DNA of 64,000 nucleotides from the NCBI GenBank assembly GCA_021495925.1, contig JAKEKT010000023.1, forward strand, positions 248,001 to 312,000. Reading direction: 5' to 3'. This DNA comes from Diplodia intermedia (Eukaryota > Ascomycota > Dothideomycetes > Botryosphaeriales > Botryosphaeriaceae). The notes below the pieces were generated by a model, which saw nothing but the letters and a program-made list of their open reading frames with translations, was not told the DNA's origin and did not search any database. The position numbers and the translations under genes were made by a program. The number at the start of each line of letters is the position of its first letter. Position 1 is the first letter of the stretch. Positions 41,303 to 51,952 of this stretch are shown here, in pieces.

Positions 41303-42226
41303 AGTAGACGTTCAAAAGTGGAGGTGGCTGGTGTGGATATGGTGTGGTTTTTTTTTGGTGATGTTTTCTGTGGATGGCCTGGCATCGTGGCCTCGACAGA
41401 GCGTGATGCTTAGAAAAGGTAGTGCGGAATCGAATGTTGCTCCCATTCATGTCTACATCTGTCACGACATCCGAGCGAACGAAGCCCATGAAATGCGCCC
41501 AGCAACGGTACGGTCCGCGCACCTGCCGCTTCGCTACCGACCTTGGGCCCTTCGCTTCGCCGGAGACAAGTACCTGGATGAGGAACACTGCACACGAGGA
41601 TCGAGACTTGCAATGAAGATTCTACCGAACTTCAAGACAGGCACTTCAAACTCGTGAGTACTGTGGCTTCACACGATTCCGTAAAGCTGGATTCTCTGTG
41701 CCTGAAGCGCCTTGCAAGGCAATCTAAAGAAATTTTCTGTGCTCATAGTCATGCCAAAAGGAGATGTTCATTGATTTCATTTACCTGAAAAAGTGGCTGG
41801 CATGGATAATGACAGCTATTTGTTACTCTTATCTTGCATCATACCAGGACGCTGCTCATCACCACGCTACTCATCACCACGCTGCTACACAGCTCTACCA
41901 AAGCTGCGTCCCATCTTTCTTCTCTTTCGAATCGGTCTGAGAGAAGGGGAAGAAAAAGTCTTTTTGAACGCCAAACGCTCATGCCCGTTCGCTATGCAAC
42001 CAGTGACCGCTCCTCAAGTTGAAGCAGCCACGAACCAAAACAAAAAGAAAACAACCAGGAGAAGCACAAAGGAAAAATTGCCCCGTAGCTTTCGTTCTCT
42101 CCAGCCCAAGGGTTGAGGAAGCGCTTCTTCAAAACCGCCCAAGCCGGAGCTCCAAGCCTCGTGCGTGCGGGCTTCCAACCCGCCAATCGAATGAAAAAAA
42201 CGGCACGACCGCTTCTTCTTCTTCCT
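41303..42226. other. Convergent intergenic region
   Basis: About 0.92 kb between two convergent 3' ends. A run of T near 41347-41356 and the short duplicated CATCACCACGCT near 41858-41882 are the only visible structures. No gene supported. Confidence 0.4.
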
Positions 42227-43844
42227 TCACTCGTCAATCTCGCCCTCGAAGAGGTCGTCCAGCTCGTCGTCTCCCTCGCCAAAGTTGGGCTCGAAAACTC
42301 CGTCCATCTGCGCCATCATTTGTCCGGCAGCGACGTCACCGCCGTTGTGGCTGCCCAGCTCGGACGGCTGGTTCTGCAGAGCGGAAGAGACTTGGCTCGA
42401 AGTATCGGTCGCGGCATTTCCCGACAGATCGCCCATGCCAAAACCAAGGAAGCGGTCGATTTCGGAGAAGTCAATGGAGCCCGTGGGGGGCGGGATGTTC
42501 GAGACGGTCGCAGTGGCGCTGGGCTGGATGCCGGGAGAGGTGTTGGACGCCTCGGCGGTGCTGTCGGCGGCGTAGATGGGACCGTAGTCGGACACTTGGG
42601 CGGCTGAAGTGTTGGTGTCGTGAATGGGAGGATAGTCAGACGCTCCCGAAGCTGCAGTACTGGTGCCGTAGATGGGGCCATAGTCGGGAACTCCCGAAGT
42701 TGCAGTGTCGGTGGCATAAATGGGACCATAGTCGGACACTTGGGCGGCGGGAGGGCTTCTGGCGGCGGTAGTGAGGTCGATGGTTGGGGCGGTGACGGAG
42801 ATGTTCTGGTTGGTGCTCTGAGGCGCCTCGCGATGAATGGGAGGGTAATCCGAGATCTGTGGAGCTGACTGTGCGGGAGCTGTGTTTGACTGTTCGGCGT
42901 TCGATGCGACGTTGTTGGCCTCCGCAGATACGGAAGGCTTCGGCATGCCACCCTTGGCCTTCGCCGTGGCGCTCTTCTTCCTGCCATGAGTCTTCTTCTG
43001 AGCCGTCGCCTTCAGCGAAGCCTTCTTCGGCTTCGCGCTCGCAGCAGCAATGTTCTTCGCCGGCGGCTGCTTCGCGGGCTTCGCGCTCCTCTGCGCCGCG
43101 ACCGCCCTCATCTCGTCCTCGCTCAGCACCCTCGACCCAACAATCGTCACCTCATCATCATCATCACCCTGCCCACCAGCCAAGGCCTCCTCCCTCTCCC
43201 TCTGCTCCCTCTCCTCCTTCTCCCTGTTCTCCTTCTGCCTCCTCAGCTCTCCCACGTCATCCACCACGAAGTCCTCCCACTCCTTCGCGCTCGGGCCCCT
43301 CACCTGCCTCAGCTGCAGAAACTCCCAGCCGGGCCTAATCAACGGAAACACGACGATCCTACCGTCGCGGGGGATCTCCATGCGGCCCATGGCCTCCCTG
43401 GCCTCCCAATCCAGCATGCCCAGCTCCCACTCGGTGCCGCCGGGCACCTCGACCTCATCTTCCTGCTGCTGCGCCGCCCAATCCACGACGCCCGTGTGGG
43501 CGTTGTAGCAGCGGGCCGCGCGCTCCCGCAGATGCCGCTGCCACCGCCCGTGCAGCCGGCGCGCGCTCTCGCGCCTCGCGGCGTTGAGCTCGCGCAGGTG
43601 CGCCGCCAGCCACGCGCGCGTCGCCGGCGTCAGCGCGACGCCGCAGTCGCCCGACAGGTCGCGGTACTCGAAGTCGGCGCAGAGCCGCAGCAGGCTGGAC
43701 GCCGTCGTCATGCTCAGCCGCTCGACGGCCCGGGGCGCGAGCGGGTGGTGCAGCAGGATGAGGTTGTCGATCGACTTGGAGAGCGGGTGCGGCTCGATGA
43801 GCAGCGGCGGCTGCGGCGGGAGCGTCGGGTTGATGTTGAGGATG

Positions 43845-43876
<32 letters not shown>

Positions 43877-44908
43877 GGTGGTGGTGGAGGGTGGTTGCGG
43901 CGGGGCGGTGGGAGCGGCGGTTGGGAAGGGCGGGGCGGCCGTGGGAGCGGTCGCGGTCGGGGATGCTGCGCTGGTGGGAGCGGTAGCTGGCGCTGGAGAT
44001 TGGTTGCTGGTGTGGTGGTTGTGATGGTGGATGGTGGGGAACTGCTGGGGGTTGGGCTGGTACTGGATGTTCTGCGGCTGGGTGCCGGGCTGGTGGAGAT
44101 TGTGCTGCTGTACCGTGTTGTGACGTTGAACGGTTTGCTGCTGGAGGTTCTGCTGGAGACCATGCTGCTGAACATTGTGTTGCTGGAGGGTCCGCGGCGG
44201 CTGCTGCTGGTGAAGGTTCTGGTACTCGTTGTTCTGCTGCTGATTGATCGGGGAGTTTGCCTGATATGGAGACGTGACGGGCGTTTGGAGCTGGGGTTTT
44301 TGCTGTTGCTCCGCGACCGTGGGTGGGGGAAACTGCTGCTGTTGCCGATGCATCTGCTGCCGAGGCACGGTCAAGAATTGCTGGCTGCGCTGGAGTTGCT
44401 CGCGCTCCTTGCGCCGCTGGTACAGCTGGCTCTGATGTTGCTTGTGGTATTGCTTCTGCTCATCTTCTCCCTGCTGCTCCAACTGCTGCTGGTACTGTGC
44501 TTTTAGCGCATGCTGTTGCTGAGTGGCAGCTTGGACATGGATACCATAACGGTTCTGGGCCTCTAGGCGAGCGGCCTCGATTTGGTTCTCGTTGTACCTA
44601 AGCGTAGGGAAGCCCATTGCCGGAGTACGTGAGACAGGAGCGGAGGCTGTGTGGGAGCCTGCATAGTCAATCTGAGGGTGAGAAGCCATAGGCGTCGTTA
44701 CCGAGTGTGCTGACACAGATTGCTGGCTTGAGTTGGGGAAGCTCGGGCTGCGGACGCTCGAGTCGGGAAACCCTTGAAAAGGTGGGTATGAGGTCATTGG
44801 GTATGGCTGAGCTGGAGCAGGTGAGTTGTGCGAGGAGCTGCGAGGTGCCGGCGATGTCGATTGCGGGTGTGGGCCGGTGAAGCCGGGAGGCCATTGTGGG
44901 AAATCCAT
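42227..44908 (-). CDS. Gln-rich, low-complexity nuclear-type protein
   Basis: Single-exon 893-residue protein. Residues 1-100 are Pro/Ser-rich (MDFPQWPPGFTGPHPQ). Residues 125-320 are Gln/His-rich with many QQQ runs, followed by a Thr8-Asn6 tract. Residues 360-560 are the only conserved-looking, probably helical region (HPLSKSIDNLILLHHPLAPR, LSMTTASSLLRLCADFEYRD, RRLHGRWQRHLRERAARCY, RIVVFPLIRPGWEFLQLRQV). A Glu/Arg coiled segment and DDDDEVTIVGSRVL follow, then a Lys/Ala-rich basic stretch and four tandem 16-residue DYGPIY repeats near 760-820. The C-terminus is acidic (FGEGDDELDDLFEGEIDE), like an activation domain. The glutamine-rich plus acidic layout suggests a transcription co-regulator, which is inference; I do not recognise a named family. 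Confidence 0.75.
42548..42750 (-). repeat. Tandem 48-bp units coding DYGPIY 16-residue repeats
   Basis: Four consecutive 16-residue units begin DYGPIYATD, DYGPIYGTS, DYPPIHDTN and DYGPIYAAD. A fifth, isolated ISDYPPIHREA lies upstream in the protein near 42840. Tyrosines sit at fixed 16-residue spacing. Confidence 0.75.
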
Positions 44909-45642
44909 GGTGAAGTGCGCCGCTCACTTTCGGTCGCGGACTGCGAGGGTTGTGAGAGCTGTCAGCGGCCTCGATTGGGAAGCTCCTCTGGGGCTGCCGG
45001 GAGCGCAATTGAAGTTTTTGCGAGAAGTAATGGCGATGGCAGCTGTTGACGGATGCTGAAGGTCCGGGAAAGAATGACGGCCGCAGAAACTATATGCACA
45101 GTACCGTGCTATTGTCAGGTTCCTACAATTGTGTCATTCGCGCGTTGCTATTGTACACGTGAAGATCAATAGGCACGGAGGCAGATTTGAAACGTATGGC
45201 CAACGATAGGAACCACTCAGTGCACACGATAACTGGTCTAATGGCTGTCGGGTGTCAAGCTGTCGCCAGGGCGCTGACTCGGCGGGTCGGAACATGCAGG
45301 TTGAAGTGCAGCACGCTGGTATAAGCACGAGGATACGACGGGCTGTGTCAAGTGGACTCTGGTGTAGAGGGCACAAAGCAGCAAAAACCGACGTACAGGA
45401 CCTGCCACCAACCTCATTTGACCAACGGGCATATCAATCCATGTTTATGGAGGTATAAGGATCCACTATCTGGACGTAAATGTAAGTTTGAATGTACACA
45501 AATCTGTCCAGATATTAGGTTTAACTACCAACACAGGGCCTTCCATGAGCTCAGTGAGCTAAAATTTTCTCTCACCTGCCGGCATGATATACAATCAATG
45601 AACTTACTACCAGACCTCGATCGAGATGGCAGAAAGCTATGC
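44909..45642. other. Intergenic with a MITE-like repeat
   Basis: About 0.73 kb between the 5' end of the Gln-rich gene and the 3' end of the sulfite-oxidase gene. The repeat copy near 45460-45522 is the only recognisable structure. Confidence 0.45.
45460..45522 (+). repeat. MITE-like dispersed repeat, copy 2
   Basis: The string ATCTGGACGTAAATGTAAG closely matches the repeat core at 57970 (ATCAGGACGTAAATATAA). It is closed on the right by GTCCAGAT, an inverted copy of ATCTGGAC, giving a short hairpin-capable element. Confidence 0.55.
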
Positions 45643-47081
45643 TTAAACAATCTCCAAGTCCTTCACCTCCCCATACCCGTTGTAGGCACATCCCCTCAAG
45701 TTCCACTGGCACCGCTCATCCTGAGTGTTCCCGTCCGTGTCAGTAGCACGACTCAACAGTATCCTGCCTTTCCCTTCTTCCACTTTGATATTTGTTCGCC
45801 ACAAACGCCACGCCCATTTCAAGCTCACTCCTTCCTTCTTATAATCATCGTCTCCCAGTAGCTCTGCATACTGCCACGTATTCCCTCCATCCGCGCTCAC
45901 CTCCACCTTGACAACCGGCCCCGAGCTTCCTCCAGGCAACGCGTACCCCTTCGCCTCAATCTTTCCCTTTGCATCCCGCTCCAATTTTGAACCATTTGCC
46001 GGAACTCCAATGACCGAGTTGACGGGCATGTCCTGAAGGGCGGGAATGCGATCCCAGACGCCCTCGGCCTTTTCGGCGGTGTCGACGTCTGGCGGCAAGA
46101 TCTTGTAGTCGCGCTGCTGATAGTGGTTAGGCGATTCGTGGTTCTGGACAGTGATGCGGTCAAGCCATTTGACGGAACGGGCGCCAGCGATGCCAGGCGT
46201 GACGATGCGGACGGGGAAGCCGTGGTTGGGGGTGAGTGGTGCATCGTTCATCTCCAACGCAAGCAGCACGTCCGCATCTAAGCTCATCGCCCTCGACAGC
46301 GGAATGCTCGCTCCATACCACTCGTCTTCCTGACACGGGTTCTGGTGGCACGCGAAGGCGACGTGGGCGTCCAACGCCTCGGCGACGCCCACGCTGGCGC
46401 CGGCCTTGAGCAGCACGTCTCTCAGACGCGGGCCGCGCCACTTGCAGTTCATGACGGCGCCGTCGAACCAGTCGAGCCCGCTGACCTCCTTCATCTCAGT
46501 GCGCATCGTGTGGCGTCGGTTGCCAGCGCATTGGAGGGCGCAGATGACGGTGTGCTGGGGTAGGGATTGCAGATCCTGGAGAGAGAGGGAGAGTGGCGTG
46601 CGGACGACGCCATCGACAGTAACGCGGTGGGTTTGGCCGTCGATGGTGGGGATTGCGCTACGCAGACGAACGGTGAGCGCAAGTCTTTGTCAGGTTAGTG
46701 GATGAGGGCGTGTACCCGTGATTGCGATCGTAGCCATCTTCGGTGGTGATGAAGCTGTGTCAATATCAGTAATGGTGTTGGAATCAACCGATTTGCGGAA
46801 AGAGCTAGACAGGTCGAGAAGTCGGTCATGTTTGGCAGTCACGCGTCCAGCATACAACTCGTCAAAACCTGGCCAAACTCTCAAACCCTACATGAACACG
46901 GCCTAGGAAAGAGCGCATCGGATTTGCAATTGTGGGCGCAGATTGCTTACTTGGAAATCAATTGCTCGAGTTGCGGCTCGCGATTGAGCGGCTTCTCGCC
47001 GTTGTGCTTGTAGGTCTGTGTGACGTCAGTTTACTGAAAGAGGCAATTCGGAGACCGGCAACGACATACCTGGACAGACAT
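45643..47081 (-). CDS. Sulfite-oxidase-type molybdopterin oxidoreductase
   Basis: Mo-cofactor enzyme of the sulfite oxidase family. Four exons on the minus strand are 47070-47081 (four codons, MSVQ), 46951-47015, 46716-46754 (39 nt) and 45643-46657, giving 376 residues in frame. The rebuilt N-terminus reads NREPQLEQLISNFITTEDGYDRNHGAIP, with FIT...RNHG being the family entry. VICALQCAGNRR contains the conserved Cys that ligates molybdenum. Then come WRGPRLRDVLLKAG, FACHQNPCQEDEWYGASIPL, NHGFPVRIVTPGIAGARSVKWLDRITV and, in the C-terminal Mo-co dimerisation domain, VVKVEVSADGGNTWQYAEL and WAWRLWRTNI. It has no heme-b5 or FAD module, so it resembles plant-type or fungal sulfite oxidases rather than nitrate reductase. 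No PTS1 ends the protein (LEIV). The exon 2-3 intron, about 196 bp, is long for this locus. Confidence 0.82.
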
Positions 47082-47670
47082 GGTTGCTTGCAGTAGTGTT
47101 TCGAAGGCCAACCAGAACGTGCTTGATTAACGTTTTGTGTCGCGGTCATGTTAGAGCTGCAGAAGCGATTCCTCGTAACCCAGGGCCACAAGCGCGCCCG
47201 CGTCATTGCTGCGTCATTGGAAGGGAGCTAGAAACCATGGGCAGCTGCGTCGCAATAATAATAACATACCGCCGGCTAATTCTTATTTGTTTATGCCCTG
47301 CCCAGTAGCAGTCGTAATGGTCGCTCGTGCCATCTGTGCCAAAATGGGTATATTTCGACCAGGCTCTAACAACGGCTTAGGCGCTTTGAAAATGAGGACG
47401 GAGCGAGGTCAACGCTACAGGCTTTGCATCGCAGCTATAAATGCATGAAGCGCGACATGTCTATTTCTGCACCGGGCGTATGGCTGGAAGTATGGAGGCG
47501 TCGCGCCGCGGGCATGGCAGCAGCATCAACAATGTCCGACCCCGAGACCGAGATCCGAGGACGCCAGCCGAGGCCGAGCTATTTAACCTACCCACCCTTC
47601 GTCGCTGCCGCGCGCACCGAGGCCCTGCTTTTCTCCCTGCCTGCCCCTCGCCGTCGTTTCCCGGTCGAAC
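47082..47670. promoter_or_regulatory. Divergent promoter, sulfite oxidase / Zn2Cys6 regulator
   Basis: 589 bp between divergent starts. A TATA-like CTATAAATG lies near 47435 and CTATTTAACC near 47579, both oriented to the regulator gene. The arrangement would allow the regulator to control its neighbour, but nothing in the sequence proves this. Confidence 0.45.
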
Positions 47671-50057
47671 ATGGACCACCAAGATGAGCCCACTCCGCAG
47701 CGGAGGCCAAGACAACAGCTGAGCTGCGTCCAATGCCGCCGCCGCAAGGTCAAGTGTGACCACGAGCGCCCTTGCAAGCGCTGCCGCGTCCGAGGATGGG
47801 ATGCCCAGTGTTCCTATCCGCTGCATATTCCCCCAGGACCGACACGCCCGGGCTCCGTGGCCAGCAGCCCGAGGAGGAGCAGCATCGGCCGAGACTGGCG
47901 CACTGCCAGCCCTTCAATTGCAGCCCGCCCTCCCATCTCCCACCCTGTTCCGCCGCTTGCATCTGCATACAATTCGCCTTCCGAGCAAGCTGACCTTGCA
48001 ACCCCGGAGTCTCTATCAGGTAGCTTTGACACCATCTACCGCTACCTACATCGCCGTTCCTCGCACCCCGCCGCTCCGCAGCGTACCATCTCCGAACCTG
48101 CTCCGCTAGCCACTCCTACTTCCGCATCACCCCGCACTCTCGCTCAACCACCGTCCGTTCCCGAGCAGAACACGAGTGCATCCCTGCCAAGCGGCAAACA
48201 CTCAATTCCAACCTCCAACCTAGCCTACGAACCAAGATCTGGAGACGACCATGCACTCTACTTGGCTAACGGAGAAACCGTTTATTTTGGGAGGAGCAGC
48301 GCGCCATGGCTCATCTCAAAGGTACTCTCACCACCTCCCTCAACGCTGTCTCGAAATACTTACCTGTATAGTTCGGTAATATCATGTCTTACATCCACTC
48401 TGATGAAGCCGGTTGGCACAAGAGCGAGCGCGTTTCTGCCATTCGCATCAAACGCTTGACCAGCCAGCAGCTTTTACTGGCGCAGGATCAGGATGATTTA
48501 CCGCCCGGTGCCCTGTACTTGGAGGCCCCTACCCGGGAAATTGCAGATCTGTGTGTGTCCAATTACTTCCAGAGCATAGAGAGAATGTATCCTCTCTTCG
48601 ACGGCCCGAAATTCTGGGCTGAGTATGAGAGCTTCTGGCAAGCACCAACTCAGGCAAGACTCGTCTTCGTCATCATTCTGCTTCTGGTCATCTGCGCTGG
48701 CAATGGTACAATACCTGATGACGAGAGGCCCATAGCACGCTCCAGGGTCGTCAGATGGTGGCGTCTGGGTTTGACATGGCAAGGTGCAGCCGCCGAGACC
48801 AATGAACGTATGTTAAGCACCATACAGGCCAGCTTCCTTGTTGTTCTTCTCAGGCAAATATACTCGCTCAGCGAAACTGCCGAGTGGGTCTCATCCGGCG
48901 CGCTCGTCAAGAAAGCTCTGGCCATGGGACTTCATCGAGACCCAAGTAAGCTTTACGGCATCCCACCTGACGAGAACGAGCTACGCCGACGACTATTCTA
49001 CACTGTACTCGAGTTAGATCTGCAATATTGCCTGAATGCTGGCATGCAGCCTACTCTACGAATCGGTGATTGGGATACTACTTTGCCGACAGTCGTCAGG
49101 GAGGCACGAAACTGCTGTGCGGACAGTTCAAGGCAGCCTCTTCCAGACGATGCCGTCTCTATCCAAGACCGCATGCTTAGCTCATTCAACACCCGCGTGA
49201 AAATTGCATGCTCCGTCAATGCAATCGTTCCTGAGGACAACTACGACAAGGTACTCGATCTCAGCAATCAACTCTCCAAGTCCTTCCACGGTCTTGAAAA
49301 GGAGTCACGCAATTGCCAGACCGAAGCTCTCAAGTTCCTCCACAACCGCTACCTCCTTACGCTCCACATACCCTTCGCCATCGACGGCGACCCTAAATAC
49401 GCCTACTCCCAAAACGTTTCTCTCACTTCAGCGCTCTCGATACTCGAGCAAATCACATCATTGGTCCCAGCCACGCCAGAGCAGCGCCAACATCGAGCTT
49501 CCAGCGCCAGAAACTCACCCGACGACAGCCGCAACAGCCGTACCAGCAACAACAACAACCACAGCAACCACGCCGACAACATATGCACGACTGCCCTGCA
49601 CGCTTCAGGCATGCTCTTCAAGAACGCTGGCTTATACGCTGCTCTCTACCTTTGCCACGAGCTCATCCGCGACGAGCACGACGGCACTCTACCCCCCGGC
49701 CCCTCCCACATTCCCAACCCCATCACTACCACTCCCCACCATCCCGCATCAATGCCGACACCATCGTACAACCGCGCCCCCAACCTCGTCCGCACCCTTC
49801 CAAGCGTCTCGCACCGCGTCGCCGTCCTCATCGAGCGCTTCGTCAAGATCGCCGAGGAGCGGCTGCGTACGACGCAGTTCGCCGGCAAGGCGTTTCTCAT
49901 TCCGCGGATGGTGCTGGCGTACCACCGCATCAGCGCCGATCTGGAGGTGCGCACGCCCGAGGAGAAGGAGAGGAGGCTGTTGGAGGCCGGGAAGGTGATT
50001 GGGGAGATTTGCTTTAGCATTTTTTGCAGCAACCCGGATGTTGCGAAGGTTTTGTGA
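47671..50057 (+). CDS. Zn2Cys6 fungal-specific transcription factor
   Basis: Two exons (47671-48321, 48372-50057) give 778 residues, phase 0, 50-bp intron. The DNA-binding Zn2Cys6 cluster is at residues 19-47, with Cys at 19, 22, 29, 35, 38 and 47 (CVQCRRRKVKCDHERPCKRC). A Ser/Pro-rich linker follows to about 190. The middle homology region (fungal_trans) runs from about 260 to 500: LCVSNYFQSIERMYPLFDGPKFWAEY, QASFLVVLLRQIYSLSETAEW, ALVKKALAMGLHRDPSK and NELRRRLFYTVLELDLQYCLNAGMQP. An Asn/His/Ser-rich insertion lies near 590-610. Family and nuclear function are clear; target genes and inducer are not. Its neighbour is the divergent sulfite-oxidase-type gene. Confidence 0.9.
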
Positions 50058-51292
50058 GGGAGGGTGGAGAAGAAGGCTGGTTTGGTTGGGCGTGGGGCGT
50101 TTGCGATTCTAAGGAAAGGGAAGGAGAAGGGAAAGAGAGAAAAAAAAAAGAAGCTGGTACGGCCATTGCTGGTGGATGATGATCATGACGATGATGACGA
50201 CAATGACTAGATCATAGCTCTCCGCTCTCAACGTAGATGTTGTATCTGTATATTGTATATACAAAAAACACGCCGGTTCAAGCGCTGGGTGAGCGACGCA
50301 ACGCTTCGTCTCTCCGCAGTTGCGCCTGACTCGAAGCCTCTCCCCTTTCCACCCACCCACCCACCCAAACAACGTTACCCTTGCCGCAAGCACGATCGCA
50401 AATCATGACGGCACACGATCTCTAACTGCAGGGCGGCTGAACCGTGCGCGGACCCAAAAAAAGATCACTTTCCACATCGGGCACTCCTTTACCGGAACAG
50501 GAAAGGCGGACCACCTCCGCGCTCTCCTATCCGCCCGACACACATTTCGATCGTCCGCAACTTCGAACGTAGGTACTGGGGGTGGAGCTCCCCGGCCCAC
50601 ACCATCGACGCCTCATCCGGACATCGCGCTCGCAACCGGGGGGGCCGGGGGCTGGGGGGCTGGGGAGGGGGGAGGGGCACGGGGGCCCATGTGGATACTT
50701 ACATGGGTGCGGGGCGGAGGCCGGTTGCGCAGATGACCTCTGGTCCCCGTGATGGCGGCGGGGCGGGGCGGCGCCACTCATGGGCGTGGACCACCGGGGG
50801 TTCACGCAGACTCTACATGGGATGTGTGTACATAGATATATATCGTGAGGGTGAAGTAGGGCGAAGACCGCAGACTGTCGTTTCAAGCGTGACGGTGGTG
50901 TGGGGTAGATTTCTCGGGGCGGCGTCAGCATGAACCCTGATGGACAACCAGGGTAAGCCACCATAGAAAACATAAGCGGTCTTGCGTACGCAGTAGAATC
51001 AATTGCCCTGACATATATGTGGATTCGCTCAAGCTTACTACGTGGACAGTAGAAAAGCATGGGAGTTTTTTTTTTTTTTTTTCTTGAACCTTCTACGTGA
51101 GCAGTCGAAGTCAACGTCTAGACATATATGTGAGACTTAAGGCTGTACATACGTATACATACATCGGATTCAGCTAACCGCGCAAAGAAAAGCAACTGTG
51201 TATTTCATTAAGCATTACCCAATGACTTGCAAATCATCTCAGGATCATCGATATCATGACTCCATGGCCCCGTGATCAAGAGCAACCATCAT
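50058..51292. other. Intergenic with two MITE-like repeat units
   Basis: About 1.2 kb between convergent 3' ends of the regulator and cupin genes. It has a purine-rich tract (50112-50150), a G-rich block (50635-50690), a run of about 18 T (51065-51082) and repeat units at 50984-51178. Frames over 50527-51114 look non-coding. Confidence 0.45.
50984..51178 (+). repeat. MITE-like dispersed repeat, copies 3 and 4
   Basis: The first unit (50984-51053) has CGTACGCAGTAGAATC then CCTGACATATATGTGGATTC and ends CTACGTGGACAGTAG. The second (51091-51178) has CTACGTGAGCAGTCGAAG, GTCTAGACATATATGTGAG, ACTTAAGGC and ends ATCGGATTCAGC. The two units are separated by the poly-T run and share the core with all other copies. 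Confidence 0.7.
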
Positions 51293-51952
51293 TTACTCCG
51301 GCTCGGTGGCGGCGGGAGCAGCACCCTTGCGATAGTACTCCGGATACAGGTGGTTGAGGCCCAGCACCCATTTGCCGACAACCTTGCCTGTAAACCACAC
51401 AAAGCCAATGCTCACAAAGCGAGGCAAGAACGGCAACACCAAAATGGTGTCAGCCTCCCACAAAAACAGCATAAGCTGGAAGAAATTCGGCGACCTCCCA
51501 GCCCTCCCGCAGTCATCAAGATAGCCGTAGAAGTGACGAAAGAAGATCTCGTCGCCTTCGGCCTTCTTGGGATCCATCGACAAGTCGAACACCAGCTCGT
51601 CGCCGCTCTCCGGGTCCGCGGCGTTCTCGAAGCGGTGAATGGCGCCGTTGGGGACGGTGACGCTCTGGCCGGGGTGCACGACGGAGCTGCCCGAAGGGAT
51701 GGCGTCGCACACGGCCAGCAGCCGGCCTTTGACGACGTCGAAGGACTCGGTCTGGTAGCGGTGCCAATGCGGCGGCGGCAGCGCCAGGCCGGGCCCCGCC
51801 GGCAGCGACAGCCGCATCACCCGACGCGCCGCCGACGGGGCGTAGAAGTGCATCGTGACCGGCCCTGCGCCCGCGGCCGGGCTGCCCAGCACGACCGGGT
51901 TGTGCGAGGCCGTGTTGGTGCGGGGCGCGTGGCTCGTTAGGAATGAAAGCAT
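51293..51952 (-). CDS. Cupin-domain protein
   Basis: Single-exon 219-residue protein starting MLSFLTSHAPRTNTAS. The central cupin barrel shows PPPHWHRYQTESFDVVKGRL, which is the H-x-H-x4-E-x6-G metal motif 1, and VTVPNGAIHRFENA, which supplies the second-motif His; a metal-bound active site is therefore intact. After the barrel, GDEIFFRHFYGYLDDCGR and SPNFFQLMLFLWEADTILVLPFLPRFVSIGFVWF form a hydrophobic C-terminal region, perhaps a membrane-associated helix. Fungal cupins of this size are often of unknown substrate, and no biosynthetic cluster surrounds it. An alternative reading is a single-domain dioxygenase or isomerase; sequence alone does not decide. Confidence 0.78.
   Translation of the reverse strand: MLSFLTSHAPRTNTASHNPVVLGSPAAGAGPVTMHFYAPSAARRVMRLSLPAGPGLALPPPHWHRYQTESFDVVKGRLLAVCDAIPSGSSVVHPGQSVTVPNGAIHRFENAADPESGDELVFDLSMDPKKAEGDEIFFRHFYGYLDDCGRAGRSPNFFQLMLFLWEADTILVLPFLPRFVSIGFVWFTGKVVGKWVLGLNHLYPEYYRKGAAPAATEPE

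Noticed and set aside
42986..44506. 506-codon plus-strand frame opposite the Gln-rich gene
   Set aside because: Leu/Arg-rich sequence is the complement of CAG/CAA runs; the minus strand has the start, acidic tail and repeat structure.
45643..47081. Nitrate reductase identity for the molybdoenzyme
   Set aside because: Only Mo-cofactor and dimerisation domains are present; no cytochrome b5 or FAD/NAD module follows.
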